Made by a program: the position numbers and the translations under genes. A DNA stretch of 64,000 bases from contig NZ_AUSW01000016.1 in assembly GCF_000471625.1 (NCBI RefSeq), positions 1-64,000 of the forward strand, given 5' to 3'. Below, piece by piece: positions 9,901 to 17,814 of the stretch. The notes below the pieces were generated by a model. The model saw only the letters and a program-made list of their open reading frames with translations, was not told the DNA's origin and searched no databases. Source of the DNA: Psychrobacter aquaticus CMS 56 (GTDB taxonomy: Bacteria > Pseudomonadota > Gammaproteobacteria > Pseudomonadales > Moraxellaceae). Position 1 is the stretch's first letter; every line of letters begins with the position of its first letter.

Positions 9901-10015
9901 CGTTGCTAAGCAGTACTTGCAAGGGCAAAATCATGTGCGTGCCGTCTTAGCACCGTATGATAAAGAAGCGGATGTAACAGCCCTTGGCTTTAGTATTTGC
10001 AAAATTAAAAGCTAA
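6941..10015 (+). CDS. M16C zinc peptidase, PreP-like (insulinase family)
   Basis: This protein of about 1024 residues is a full-length M16C presequence-protease-type metallopeptidase with two homologous halves. The inverted zinc motif His-x-x-Glu-His is at residues 71-75 (His-Ile-Leu-Glu-His), and the downstream zinc-ligand glutamate is probably Glu168 in Phe-Asn-Glu-Met-Lys-Gly. The C-terminal half holds the substrate-binding Arg-x-x-Gly-x-x-Tyr-Gly pattern (Arg-Glu-Arg-Gly-Gly-Ala-Tyr-Gly-Gly-Gly). There is no signal peptide, so it is expected in the cytoplasm, degrading short unfolded peptides. The ATG at 6941 is preceded by AAGGA with 6-base spacing; the longer frame from 6824 is rejected. 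A monocistronic unit ended by a strong terminator. Confidence 0.93.
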   Translation: MTDTLFTADLTLHPAFELIEHRHIEALSMDVLISQHVKTGAMHYHLAHPSDENAFLVGFRTQPMDSKGEAHILEHVALCGSKKFPVRDPFFSMIKRSLNTFMNAMTAADWTAYPYATQNKNDYFNLLAVYLDASFFPNIHPLDFAQEGIRVELDSDDKPQFKGIVFNEMKGAMSGEIDQLYHAVAHHLFPTTTYHYNSGGDPADIPDLTHHELVEFHQSHYHPSNSVIMSFGNIPVAETQAKIHDDALIQFEAGKKHVSRPEQRLSAPISATDTYTADEAGPDQTHHVVAWLLPTITDPKQRLALRLLEGVLIEHAGSPLRAYLDSHPLGKAPSPLLGLDDSHYEMVFYTGLRGSNPEHAEAVEQGIIDLLTDVASSPVDDETIETILHQIEIDQRHIGGDSIPYGLNLMLEGFSTAIHDGNPIDVWEVDEHLQWLREQVVDEQWLPNLIKTHLLENNHRVRVTLTPDSEKTARLAAAEQTRLDTIAMDLTADDKDILHKQALDLEARQAAPDDLSLLPKVGLEDVPTDISFKQGTQKTVRLSGQDSILFEYEAGTNGIYYYQVIVPLTDAIGKNVSDQLPVNEVINHPLLPIYLSLLSELGTDSLSAHEMQAKQAAHSSGVTARISQRTNVDDSQSISSYFVVATRALNRKPEAIDLLKEVMEHSVFSEHDRIKEILQQRQASWQSNLAGSGHSYAMQTASRGMSRQAQLEYVRSGLPALNALKDFLTHASTADAQWDQLATGLMDLHQRLISLPKHAVIICEAEQTERLSNLIVDSWQDSRALELAEKLSNTDTDIDANIPSEFADLLLDLSLNGEKETAQTEEGGAVEVEDLAWLVPTNVYHNASAYTVPAADHPDTAALMVLAPYLRNGYLHSAIRERGGAYGGGAGYDANACAFKFFSYRDPQCTETFAHFDASIEWLLNDPQTDEQLEEAILGIISGMDKPGSPAGEAIKACFADLHHRGADWQRKMRAAILAVTVADLQRVAKQYLQGQNHVRAVLAPYDKEADVTALGFSICKIKS

Positions 10016-10052
10016 AGGTTAAAGACGGTTTACCCATTTAACTTAGATATAA

Positions 10053-10087
10053 AAAAACCGCCGCTTTCAATGGAAGCGGCGGTTTTT
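10053..10087. terminator. Bidirectional rho-independent terminator
   Basis: A perfect 14-bp stem (AAAAACCGCCGCTT at 10053-10066, AAGCGGCGGTTTTT at 10074-10087), loop of seven, T runs on both strands, between convergent genes. Confidence 0.93.
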
Positions 10088-10125
10088 ATGTTTTATCCTT
10101 GGGTTTACTCATTGTGTAAAAGGTA

Positions 10126-10689
10126 TCAGTAACGCTTAATACTTTGGTCTTTGCCGATGTAGTCTTGATGAACTGGGAACTGATCGTGACTATCGAACTG
10201 TTTGCGGTCTTCAAAATAGCTTTTTAAGGTACGACGTACCGCTTCAAAGGCAATCTCATCCCACGGAATGTCTTCTTCTTTAAATAAAGCCGAGTCAAGG
10301 CTCTCAGCGCCAATACCATAAGCACCGTCTTTTAGCTCAGTTATATAGATACTGTAGATTTGGCCAATATCAGGAATGTCATATAAGCAGTATAAATGGG
10401 GATTGAGAACGACCGCTTCGGCTTCTTCATAGCACTCACGCGCCGCACCCTCCGCCATGGTTTCGCCATTTTCCATAAAACCTGCTGGCAGCGTCCAAAG
10501 TCCGTACTGCGGCTCGATGGCACGGCGACAGAGCAGCACTCTGTTTTCATGAATAACGAGCGAGCCACAAATCACTTTTGGGTTTTCATAATGAATGTAG
10601 TGGCAATTTGGACAAACCAAACGCGGCATATTATCCGTGGCTGGTATTTTATACTCTGCTTCGTGCCCGCATTCTAGACAATAGCGCAT
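10126..10689 (-). CDS. Nudix hydrolase with N-terminal zinc ribbon
   Basis: This 187-residue protein begins with a zinc ribbon (Cys4, Cys7, Cys26, Cys29), followed by a Nudix domain. The Nudix box runs from Gly70 to about residue 92: Gly-Phe-Met-Glu-Asn-Gly-Glu, then Arg84-Glu85, then Glu88-Glu89, which keeps all metal-binding acids; the late Gly of the consensus is Glu. This architecture occurs in NADH pyrophosphatase-like and ADP-ribose/NUDT14-like enzymes; the exact substrate, probably a nucleoside-diphosphate conjugate, cannot be read from the sequence. The ATG at 10689 has AAGG eight bases upstream. It converges on the peptidase gene and shares its terminator. Confidence 0.9.
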   Translation of the reverse strand: MRYCLECGHEAEYKIPATDNMPRLVCPNCHYIHYENPKVICGSLVIHENRVLLCRRAIEPQYGLWTLPAGFMENGETMAEGAARECYEEAEAVVLNPHLYCLYDIPDIGQIYSIYITELKDGAYGIGAESLDSALFKEEDIPWDEIAFEAVRRTLKSYFEDRKQFDSHDQFPVHQDYIGKDQSIKRY

Positions 10690-11026
10690 ATCAACTGCCT
10701 TATATAATGATAAAGGAAAATAAAAGTATTTTAAAAATTATCGTTCTGATGCTATGAGGATAGCATGGCGGTGACCAACGCCTGTTTTATCGGGTGATAG
10801 GTCTTAAGTTTAAGATAACACAAATCATCATCGCACTGATAATGATGATAAAAACAGCACAAGTTTACAAGATTAAGGGCTGATGTTTTTTCTTATACGA
10901 GTAAGCAAACCAGACAGTACGTATCAGTCCCACAAAGTCTATACAGTTGTAGCCAGATTGCGCTATGCTAGTGCTTGTCATCAATTAGGGCGTGTTGAAC
11001 ATTGATAAAAACACAAGGTAACTATA
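10690..11026. other. Intergenic between two divergent Nudix genes
   Basis: 337 AT-rich bases. An imperfect pair ATCATCAT (10824-10831) and ATGATGAT (10842-10849) is visible but not convincing as an operator. No gene or RNA is recognised. Confidence 0.35.
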
Positions 11027-11764
11027 ATGCTACTTCCCCCGCAATCTATCAGTTTTGATGAATTTTCAGTCGCTGTGCCCACGTTTATTCGTTATCCTAC
11101 GCTCAGAAAGTTGGCTGAACAGGTACAGCATGAGACATTAAATGCTATTACCAGTCCAGCATTATATGACACAGACCACACTTCTCGTAGTGCCCGTATC
11201 TTAGACAGTCTCTATCAGACGCCGATTGCAGATGCGTCAGTCCTAGTGGCTATTACTCATGAGCGCCATCCTAAACTATTACTGACGCGCCGTGCTGCGC
11301 ATATGAATAGCCATGCTGGTGAGGTCTCCTGTGTCGGTGGTAAATATGACATAAGCGATGGCAATAATGTCATTACTGCCTTGCGTGAAGCCTGTGAAGA
11401 GACAGCGCTGCCACCCAATAAAGTTCAATTGCTCGGTCAACTACCCATACAAATGTCCAAAAGTGGCATGAGTGTGCGCCCCATTGTTGCGCTCATTGCG
11501 CCAGACTTGATATTGGTGCCCGAACTGGGAGAGATATCGCGCATATTTTGGGCAGACTTTGAGTCGTTGCTCACTCAGCCTACCGTAGAGTATGAGGTAG
11601 AATATACAATGCAAGACCAGACCGCGACCTTGCTCACCCCCAGCTGGCAAGTTGATGGTGAGACAGTATGGGGTCTGACAGGGCGAGTTATTGCCAGCTT
11701 ACTAGAAACGGGCTTTGATCGGCAGCTTGAATGGTATTACCGCATACAAAATACCCGATTGTAG
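11027..11764 (+). CDS. Nudix hydrolase, CoA pyrophosphatase type (NudL-like)
   Basis: This 245-residue protein shows the CoA-pyrophosphatase signature: Leu-Leu-Thr-Arg-Arg-Ala-x-His-Met-x-x-His-Ala-Gly-Glu-Val-Ser directly before the Nudix box, then Gly-Gly-Lys-Tyr-Asp and Ala-Leu-Arg-Glu-Ala-Cys-Glu-Glu-Thr. Family members cleave CoA and its derivatives to 4'-phosphopantetheine and 3',5'-ADP in the cytoplasm. The usual Phe-Pro before Gly-Gly is Cys-Val here, a mild departure. Start at 11027 has AAGG at 8-base spacing. The next gene converges with only 37 bases between the stops and no clear terminator. Confidence 0.85.
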   Translation: MLLPPQSISFDEFSVAVPTFIRYPTLRKLAEQVQHETLNAITSPALYDTDHTSRSARILDSLYQTPIADASVLVAITHERHPKLLLTRRAAHMNSHAGEVSCVGGKYDISDGNNVITALREACEETALPPNKVQLLGQLPIQMSKSGMSVRPIVALIAPDLILVPELGEISRIFWADFESLLTQPTVEYEVEYTMQDQTATLLTPSWQVDGETVWGLTGRVIASLLETGFDRQLEWYYRIQNTRL

Positions 11765-11801
11765 ATTATTTTTTAGGTATATCCTGTTTGAGTATTTGCA
11801 T

Positions 11802-13151
11802 CTATTGATAATAGTCATCATTTTTCTTTAGCCACCAGTTCATGTTGTCTTGGCGCTTAGCACGGAACGCTTCTAATTTTCTGTCAACGATTTGATTGTG
11901 CTGCCGCGCGGTATCAAGCGCAAACAAGATCGGCACTGAGGACAACACACCAAAGCGTATTTTAGATTTTGGTAAATCCAGTCCGTCGCCAATATCATCA
12001 CCGACTAGCGTACGCGTCACACTAGCGTTGACCATCTCAACGAAACGTCCACGGCGATTGTCCTCACCCATGAGCTGACGCGGTAAATCGTGCAAAGCTT
12101 TTGCCAATGGCTGTCCCATTTTAAAATCAAGCTGCTGAATGGACAAATATGTATAGAGCCACTCCCAACACGCCGCTTCATCTTTTGGTAAGCGCTGCAA
12201 ATCAACGCCCATCCAATAACTGGCAAGATTCCAAAGGTGCAGAATACCTTCTGCTTCTTCTGTACTAATGCGTGCTCCAAGCAGTCTTAACCCGCGCATA
12301 ATTAACAATGAAAACTGCAAATGCGTGGCAATCATATCAGTTTGATTAATGGGTACGCCCCAATAGGCCGTATTCCAGCTGCCATCAGCATTGTGGTGTT
12401 GATCAATATCTCCTATGACGCTTGTAGCAGCATTGCCTTTTCCTTTGAGAAGATTTTGTCGTACCAAGGTATGAATTTGACGTACCTTGATAGATTGTCG
12501 CCAGCCTTCAGAGCCAATGGCCAATACTTGATCAATAGGTTGGTGATTATTGCGCACGCTCATATTTGACTGTGGGTGCTCAGAGACGGCTAAAATATAA
12601 GCATAAGTACGCATCAGCCGCGGCAAGGCATCGTGCATCAGCGCGCCTGTCTGAATGAGTGGCAGCGATAAGGCTGGGATGCTATAGCCTGCCATTAGAG
12701 CGACGTTACGTAGTAGCCAAATCAGCATCAGTGGATAACGTCGATAAGCGATCGCGCCAATTTGTGCCAGCTTGGGATCGAACCAAGTCGGTTGCCGACT
12801 GAATTGCTCAATTAATGCACTAAAATCTGGATTGTTTTGAAGGACATTATCGACATTGCTGCTGATAATAATCTGCTGTAAAGGCTTTGCAAAACGAATG
12901 CCTTCAGTGGCCAACGTATCTGCAAGCGGATCACCAATATCATAACCTGCGACCATCTCATTTAACAAATCTTGCGAGATGACAAAGTCTTTTGGCAATA
13001 AATACCGTTTGATCCGTTTTAACACTTGTAGATCGCTATGATCGTCAATAGCGGTAGTGCGTCCATGACGCTGACAAGCGTCTGTCGCTTGATGGTGCTG
13101 ATGGTCAGTTAAGATACTTGTGAGATTGGTATTGTTCTTATCCATATTCAT
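11802..13151 (-). CDS. MpaB/DUF2236-family oxygenase-like haem protein
   Basis: This protein of about 449 residues, with no signal peptide, fits the oxygenase MpaB/DUF2236 family, which includes the rubber-cleaving Lcp. The supporting pattern is a helical segment with Arg-Arg-Tyr-Pro-Leu, then Lys-Val-Arg-Gln-Ile-His-Thr-Leu-Val-Arg (the histidine being the likely proximal haem ligand) and the very characteristic Gly-Val-Pro-Ile-Asn-Gln-Thr-Asp-Met-Ile-Ala-Thr-His. Members bind b-type haem; most substrates are unknown. The first 35 residues are Asn/His/Asp-rich and probably disordered. The frame opens with TTG at 13154, but the ATG at 13151 is preferred. It lies downstream of nhaA on the same strand, separated by a hairpin. 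Confidence 0.75.
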   Translation of the reverse strand: MNMDKNNTNLTSILTDHQHHQATDACQRHGRTTAIDDHSDLQVLKRIKRYLLPKDFVISQDLLNEMVAGYDIGDPLADTLATEGIRFAKPLQQIIISSNVDNVLQNNPDFSALIEQFSRQPTWFDPKLAQIGAIAYRRYPLMLIWLLRNVALMAGYSIPALSLPLIQTGALMHDALPRLMRTYAYILAVSEHPQSNMSVRNNHQPIDQVLAIGSEGWRQSIKVRQIHTLVRQNLLKGKGNAATSVIGDIDQHHNADGSWNTAYWGVPINQTDMIATHLQFSLLIMRGLRLLGARISTEEAEGILHLWNLASYWMGVDLQRLPKDEAACWEWLYTYLSIQQLDFKMGQPLAKALHDLPRQLMGEDNRRGRFVEMVNASVTRTLVGDDIGDGLDLPKSKIRFGVLSSVPILFALDTARQHNQIVDRKLEAFRAKRQDNMNWWLKKNDDYYQ

Positions 13152-13216
13152 CAAGTACTCTCATGATTAGACGCTAAATTTAGATTAATGCCTTTGCTGT
13201 TGGGTATCTTATAATC

Positions 13217-13256
13217 ATGAGCGACTTATTGGCTGAAGCGCTTATAAGTCGCTCAT
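13217..13256 (-). terminator. Hairpin between nhaA and the DUF2236 gene
   Basis: A perfect 13-bp inverted repeat (ATGAGCGACTTAT at 13217-13229, ATAAGTCGCTCAT at 13244-13256) with a 14-base loop lies just after the nhaA stop. It lacks a T run on either strand, so it is a weak or rho-assisted terminator, or an mRNA-stabilising stem. Confidence 0.5.
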
Positions 13257-13263
13257 CATATCA

Positions 13264-14466
13264 TCAATGCGGGCGAGTTAAGTCCACTGATGTACCGCTA
13301 GCATCATCTTTTAGGCTAAGTTTCAGCATGATGTAACCTGCTATACCAGAGACGATTGAACCCATGATGATACCTAGACGCTCATCGAACAGGGTGTTAT
13401 CACCCGCAAATGCCAAGCCACCGATGAATAAGCTCATCGTGAAGCCCACACCGCACAATAAAGCGGCGCCGTATATTTGCTTATAATTCATACCTCTTGG
13501 CATGGTCGAGATGCCAAGTTTAAAGATCAACCAACACATAAACATGATGCCCAATTGTTTTCCGATAAACAAACCTGCGGCAATACCAAGCGGTACTGAA
13601 TGGAATAATTCAGCCACACCTGCGCCTTCGAGCGATATACCAGAGTTTGCGAAAGCGAATAACGGCAAAATACCAAAGGCTACGGTATTGTGTAAATCAT
13701 GCTCCAGCTCTTCAACTGGAGAGTGCTCAGGGTCAGTACGGTCAAACATGGGGATAAACAGTGCTAAGACTACCCCGGCTAACGTTGCATGGATACCGGA
13801 TTTTAGTACCGCAATCCACATAATCAAACCAATGAGCAGATAAGGCGTGATGCTGGTGACGTTACGACGATTCAGAAGATATAAAGCTGGCAGACATAGA
13901 CCTGCTATCGCTAACGATTCTAATGACAACTCGCTGGTATAAAACAGCGCGATGATTAAAATGGCGCCAATATCATCAAAAATGGCAATGGATACCAAAA
14001 ACACTTTTAAGGAGTTGGGAACACGGTTACCGAGCAAGCTCAAGATACCGAGTGCAAACGCAATATCAGTCGCCGCTGGAATGGCCCAGCCTTTCCAAAA
14101 CTCAGGCTCATTATAGTTAAAAAGTAGATAGACAGCTGCCGGCATAATCATGCCACCTACTGCCGCGCCAGCTGGTAGTATGATTTGTTTGACGTTAGAC
14201 AGCTCGCCGATCAACACCTCACGCTTAAGCTCAAGCCCAACTAAGAAAAAGAATATTGCCATCAGACCATCGTTGATCCAGTGGTGTGCATCTTTAGCAA
14301 TCGCGAAGTCACCGATCTGAACGGCAACGGGTGCGTGGATAAATCCTTCGTACCAAACATTAAGAGGGGAGTTAGCAATAATCATCGCAGCAACGGCAGC
14401 CAATGCTAAGACGATACCGCCTGCTGCCTCAAATTCAAAAAATGCCTTAATCCTTCGTATTGCCAT
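13264..14466 (-). CDS. nhaA: Na+/H+ antiporter NhaA
   Basis: A 400-residue NhaA. The ion-binding pair Asp164-Asp165 is in Ala-Ile-Phe-Asp-Asp-Ile-Gly-Ala, Asp134 is in Pro-Ala-Ala-Thr-Asp-Ile-Ala-Phe, and the [11 protein letters not shown] segment and Gly-Lys-Gln-Leu-Gly helix are present. It exchanges internal Na+ (or Li+) for external H+ across the inner membrane and supports salt and alkaline tolerance. The start at 14466 has GAGG five bases upstream; the longer frame begins with TTG at 14508 and is unlikely. Family length in E. coli is 388, so this is normal. Confidence 0.96.
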   Translation of the reverse strand: MAIRRIKAFFEFEAAGGIVLALAAVAAMIIANSPLNVWYEGFIHAPVAVQIGDFAIAKDAHHWINDGLMAIFFFLVGLELKREVLIGELSNVKQIILPAGAAVGGMIMPAAVYLLFNYNEPEFWKGWAIPAATDIAFALGILSLLGNRVPNSLKVFLVSIAIFDDIGAILIIALFYTSELSLESLAIAGLCLPALYLLNRRNVTSITPYLLIGLIMWIAVLKSGIHATLAGVVLALFIPMFDRTDPEHSPVEELEHDLHNTVAFGILPLFAFANSGISLEGAGVAELFHSVPLGIAAGLFIGKQLGIMFMCWLIFKLGISTMPRGMNYKQIYGAALLCGVGFTMSLFIGGLAFAGDNTLFDERLGIIMGSIVSGIAGYIMLKLSLKDDASGTSVDLTRPH

Positions 14467-14823
14467 ATCATCCTCATTTACTAAGTACAATGTATTAAAT
14501 AACCTCAAATATCTATGTTATTGCCGATAACAATACAGCAAATAGACAGGAACAGTTTCTCATACTCTTATTACTATAGACAAGAAAATACGTCAACTCA
14601 AAGTCATGAGCCTAGCTTGTCGTATGAATAGCAACGATATTATAAAGGTAATATAAGAGCTAACGTAGTTACAAGTCGTTAAGTCTACCTATGCAAGCCC
14701 TGTTTATTTTGAAGAATTAATTGAGTTATTAACCAAATTTAGCAGACTTTTTTACGTTTTCGGCTTTTTTTAGGTTTTTGTCTTTATAATGGCTCATGTT
14801 ACGTAATGCTCGATTATCTTTCT
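14467..14823. other. Upstream region of nhaA, no gene seen
   Basis: AT-rich intergenic DNA between nhaA and repeat copy A, holding the nhaA promoter region. No gene or RNA is recognised. Confidence 0.35.
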
Positions 14824-14963
14824 ATAGTTGAAATACTTTAAAGTCGCTACCGTACTGCTGGTGTAAATTTTTTGCAGCCTCTGTCTGCACAGGCACAGCA
14901 AGCAAGAAAAATTTGCACCAGCAGTACGTGTTGTATCGATATTACTTTTCACCGACTATAGCA
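14824..14963. repeat. Dispersed palindromic repeat, copy A
   Basis: About 140 bp. The centre is a hairpin: GTACTGCTGGTG (14854-14865) pairs perfectly with CACCAGCAGTAC (14918-14929), and the pairing continues through AAATTTTT (14867-14874) with AAAAATTT (14909-14916). The 50-base centre 14867-14916 is shared with copies B and C. The outer ends are themselves roughly inverted: CTATAGT-TGAAA at 14824-14835 against TTTCACCGACTATAG at 14949-14963. Bases 14825-14957 match copy B (15831-15963, opposite orientation) with six mismatches in 133. No coding capacity. The form is that of a miniature, non-autonomous element. Confidence 0.85.
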
Positions 14964-15059
14964 TGTGTCAAAAATCTCAAAGCTTGACCAATAATGACTA
15001 CTTTAGTCTGCCTCTTTCAGGCTTATCTTTTTCTATCATAAATTTTGTAGGTCAGCGTT

Positions 15060-15815
15060 ATGGACTTATCCCTCTCTTTAGAAGTTATTTTAATGCTTAC
15101 CGTTGTGGCAGCGCTGGCTGGTTTTATTGATGCCATTGCCGGTGGCGGCGGTTTATTAACCATACCAGCACTGCTGCTTGCCAATGTGCCGCCCGTCTTG
15201 ACGCTAGGCACCAATAAGTTACAAGCAGCCTCAGGTGCGCTTGCTGCGTCGATTACCATGATTAGAAAAGGCGTTATCAAGCCTCAGCGTATTAAAGTCG
15301 CTATTATTACCGCTTTTATCGGCTCGGTAATCGGAACAATCGCCGTACAGATGTCACCGCCAGATCTGCTCGAAAAACTGATTCCATTTTTGATTGCAGC
15401 CATTGGTATTTATACGTTGTTTGCACCCAAACTTGGCGAAGTAGAAGCCGCGCCGCGTATTTCAGAAGGGACATGGCAAAAAGTGGCTTCACCATTAATT
15501 GGTTTTTATGATGGCTATATTGGTCCCGGAACCGGAATGTTCTTTGCGCTTGGCAATGTGGCGTTACGCGGTCGGCAAATTGTTGAAGCGACAGGCGCTG
15601 CCAAGGTACTGAACTTGTCTACCAATATTGGTTCGTTGATATTTTTTATCCTAGGTGGCAATGTCTTGTGGAAAGTAGGGCTAGCAATGATGGTTGGACA
15701 AGCGATAGGGGCGTATTTTGGTTCCCATATGGTGGTTAAAGGCGGTAGCAAACTGATTCGACCATTGATTGTACTGGTATGCTTGGCGATGATAACCAAG
15801 TACGTTATGGGGTAA
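15060..15815 (+). CDS. TauE/SafE (TSUP) family permease, YfcA-like
   Basis: This 251-residue inner-membrane protein has about eight hydrophobic segments. The family repeat is seen as Gly-Phe-Ile-Asp-Ala-Ile-Ala-Gly-Gly-Gly-Gly-Leu near residue 20 and, in the second half, Gly-Phe-Tyr-Asp-Gly-Tyr-Ile-Gly-Pro-Gly-Thr-Gly. Asn-Lys-Leu-Gln at residues 54-57 is typical of the YfcA branch. TSUP proteins export or import sulfite, sulfonates or related small anions; the substrate here is unknown. The gene sits alone, bracketed by inverted repeat copies A and B, so it resembles a one-gene cassette. A weak AGG site precedes the ATG. Confidence 0.9.
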   Translation: MDLSLSLEVILMLTVVAALAGFIDAIAGGGGLLTIPALLLANVPPVLTLGTNKLQAASGALAASITMIRKGVIKPQRIKVAIITAFIGSVIGTIAVQMSPPDLLEKLIPFLIAAIGIYTLFAPKLGEVEAAPRISEGTWQKVASPLIGFYDGYIGPGTGMFFALGNVALRGRQIVEATGAAKVLNLSTNIGSLIFFILGGNVLWKVGLAMMVGQAIGAYFGSHMVVKGGSKLIRPLIVLVCLAMITKYVMG

Positions 15816-15830
15816 TGCCGTTAATTATAT

Positions 15831-15963
15831 TCGATGAAAAGTAATATCGATACAACACGTATTGCTGGTGCAAATTTTTCTTGCTTGCTGTGCCTGCGCA
15901 GACAGAGGCTGCAAAAAATTTACACCAGCAATACTGTAGCGACTTTAAAGTAGTTCAACTATA
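15831..15963. repeat. Dispersed palindromic repeat, copy B (inverted relative to A)
   Basis: 133 bp matching the reverse complement of copy A with six differences. Its hairpin arms are GTATTGCTGGTG (15859-15870) and CACCAGCAATAC (15923-15934). Relative to A, a C-G pair has become T-A on both arms together, so the stem is kept. The 50-base centre is 15872-15921. It begins 15 bases after the stop of the TauE/SafE gene. Confidence 0.85.
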
Positions 15964-16015
15964 TAAAGTGGCGTTAAGCGATAGCAATGAGCGACGATAT
16001 GTTCATCTTATCGAC

Positions 16016-16058
16016 AAAAAAACCTCAGCCCATGAAATTATGTGACTGAGGTTTTTTT
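16016..16058. terminator. Bidirectional rho-independent terminator
   Basis: A 13-bp perfect stem, AAAAAAACCTCAG (16016-16028) with CTGAGGTTTTTTT (16046-16058), between the TauE/SafE gene (+) and the symporter gene (-). Confidence 0.9.
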
Positions 16059-16083
16059 ATCGATAGGTATTTAATATAAATTA

Positions 16084-17460
16084 TTAGCGCCGACGATCGA
16101 CATCATCGTACTCACTACCCATTACACCATCACTGAAGACTTCAGAAAACTCACGCTCATTGTTTTCATCGATATGACCATCGAATACGTCTTTAGTGCC
16201 CGCATCAGGATCGTTATAAATAGCGATATCCATTTTATTTTCTGATTTTGCCACAATCGCAGTTACTGCTGCATCGCCACCGACGTTCACTGCAGTACGT
16301 AACATATCAAGGATACGATCCACACCCAATATTAAACCAATACCTTCGATAGGTAAGCCGACTTGGGCAAACACCATGGACAACATAATCAAACCAACGC
16401 CAGGGACACCAGCGGTGCCGATAGAGGCCAACACTGACATAAGAATAACGACCAGATAGTCGGTCACGCTCAAATCGATGCCATAAATATTGGCAATGAA
16501 AATGGTCGCTGTTCCTTGCATGATAGCCGTACCATCCATGTTGATGGTTGCGCCAAAAGGAACCGTAAACGAAGCAACTGAGTTATCAACGCCCATGCGC
16601 TTGGTGACGGTACGCAAGGTAATAGGAATCGTCGCATTCGAGCTTGACGTACTAAACGCAAAAATTTGTACTTCGCGCATTTTTACCAAAAAAGTCTTGA
16701 TAGATAAGCCTGAAAAAAGCTTGAGTACAATCATCATGGTAATGAAAAAGTGGAAAGCCAGTGAGCCAACCAACACAGCAACATAACCAAGTAATGACCA
16801 GATAAGGTCTAAGCCAAGCTCAGCCATGGCTTTGGTCAAAAGGGCAAAAACACCGTATGGTGCAAGGTTCATAATGATGGTCACCATTTTTAGGATGACT
16901 TCATTAATCAGCTCTAAACTTTGTACCAAGCCTTTGGCAGGCTTACCCACCATCAAAATACTGATACCGATTAAGATAGCAAAGAAAATAATCGACAGCA
17001 TGTCGCCGTTCGCCATCGCGCTGATGGGATTTGAGGGAATGATATTAGAGAATACATCCAGTAGCGGCGGTGCAGATTCAGCTTCAAATGCCGCTTCCGT
17101 TTCGATATCCATGCCTTTACCGATACCAAATACAATACCAAGCCCAATCGCGGTAGCAATGGCTAATGCGGTTGTCATCATGTAGATAAAAAACGTCTTG
17201 CTCCCAATACGACCAAGCAAGCGAATATCACCAATACCGCAAACCCCGCAAATCAACGAGATAAGTACTAAGGGAACCACTAACATTTTTAGTGAGTTAA
17301 CAAACAACTTGCCAACAATAGCGAGAAAACCGTTGGTAATATACGTATGAACAAAACCACCTTCAGCGTTTAGTCCTGAATAGTTTATAAATAAACCGAG
17401 TATGATACCGATCACCATGGCAACAATGATCTTGCCTGTCAGTCCCATGTTTTTCCACAT
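16084..17460 (-). CDS. Dicarboxylate/amino acid:cation symporter (DAACS, GltP/DctA type)
   Basis: This 458-residue membrane protein carries the hallmarks of the glutamate/dicarboxylate symporter family: the Ser-Ser-Ser-Asn-Ala-Thr-Ile-Pro hairpin (HP1), Asn-Met-Asp-Gly-Thr-Ala in TM7, Gly-Thr-Ala-Gly-Val-Pro-Gly (HP2), and an Asp-Arg-x-Leu-Asp-x-x-Arg-Thr-x-x-Asn-Val helix in TM8. It imports acidic amino acids or C4-dicarboxylates with Na+ or H+. Substrate choice is not decided; the Arg in TM8 fits acidic substrates. The C-terminal 40 residues form an acidic, Asp/Glu-rich tail. The ATG has AAGGA upstream. Confidence 0.92.
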   Translation of the reverse strand: MWKNMGLTGKIIVAMVIGIILGLFINYSGLNAEGGFVHTYITNGFLAIVGKLFVNSLKMLVVPLVLISLICGVCGIGDIRLLGRIGSKTFFIYMMTTALAIATAIGLGIVFGIGKGMDIETEAAFEAESAPPLLDVFSNIIPSNPISAMANGDMLSIIFFAILIGISILMVGKPAKGLVQSLELINEVILKMVTIIMNLAPYGVFALLTKAMAELGLDLIWSLLGYVAVLVGSLAFHFFITMMIVLKLFSGLSIKTFLVKMREVQIFAFSTSSSNATIPITLRTVTKRMGVDNSVASFTVPFGATINMDGTAIMQGTATIFIANIYGIDLSVTDYLVVILMSVLASIGTAGVPGVGLIMLSMVFAQVGLPIEGIGLILGVDRILDMLRTAVNVGGDAAVTAIVAKSENKMDIAIYNDPDAGTKDVFDGHIDENNEREFSEVFSDGVMGSEYDDVDRRR

Positions 17461-17587
17461 AAACTATATCCTTTTGTACGCAATGCCAAGTATCAGACTG
17501 ACGCAACATATCGATAATTGCTGCTTCTATCCTTGATTTTGTTGCGTTTATGAATTTTTTCAGGCATTTTGTGCCAATTTCCCGCAC

Positions 17588-17617
17588 AATATAAAATAAT
17601 TGTTAAGGATACTGCAA
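17588..17617 (-). promoter_or_regulatory. Possible promoter of the symporter gene
   Basis: On the minus strand TTGCAG (17612-17617) and TATATT (17588-17593) are separated by 18 bases, about 125 bases before the start codon. A plausible sigma-70 match, nothing more. Confidence 0.4.
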
Positions 17618-17743
17618 CGTTTTTTTATAATTTACCAAAAAAATCGTAAGATTTCGGCCATATACGCAGGGTTTTTGCGGTCAAAAAAGGTAGATACTAT
17701 AAGATTTTATCTTTAATAATCATTAAATGTCTCATTCATAAAT

Positions 17744-17774
17744 AAAAAGGCCGTCCAATTCGGACGGCCTTTTT
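17744..17774 (-). terminator. Rho-independent terminator of the fadE-like gene
   Basis: A 13-bp perfect stem, AAAAAGGCCGTCC (17744-17756) with GGACGGCCTTTTT (17762-17774), T run on the minus strand after the stop at 17815. Confidence 0.92.
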
Positions 17775-17814
17775 ACATCAGACGATAGGAGTATATTATG
17801 TAAGTTTTCTACTT

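Noticed and set aside
10838..10852. Fur-like sequence TGATAATGATGATAA
   Set aside because: Four mismatches to the 7-1-7 core and no iron gene beside it; compared with the perfect site at 60151 it is not convincing.
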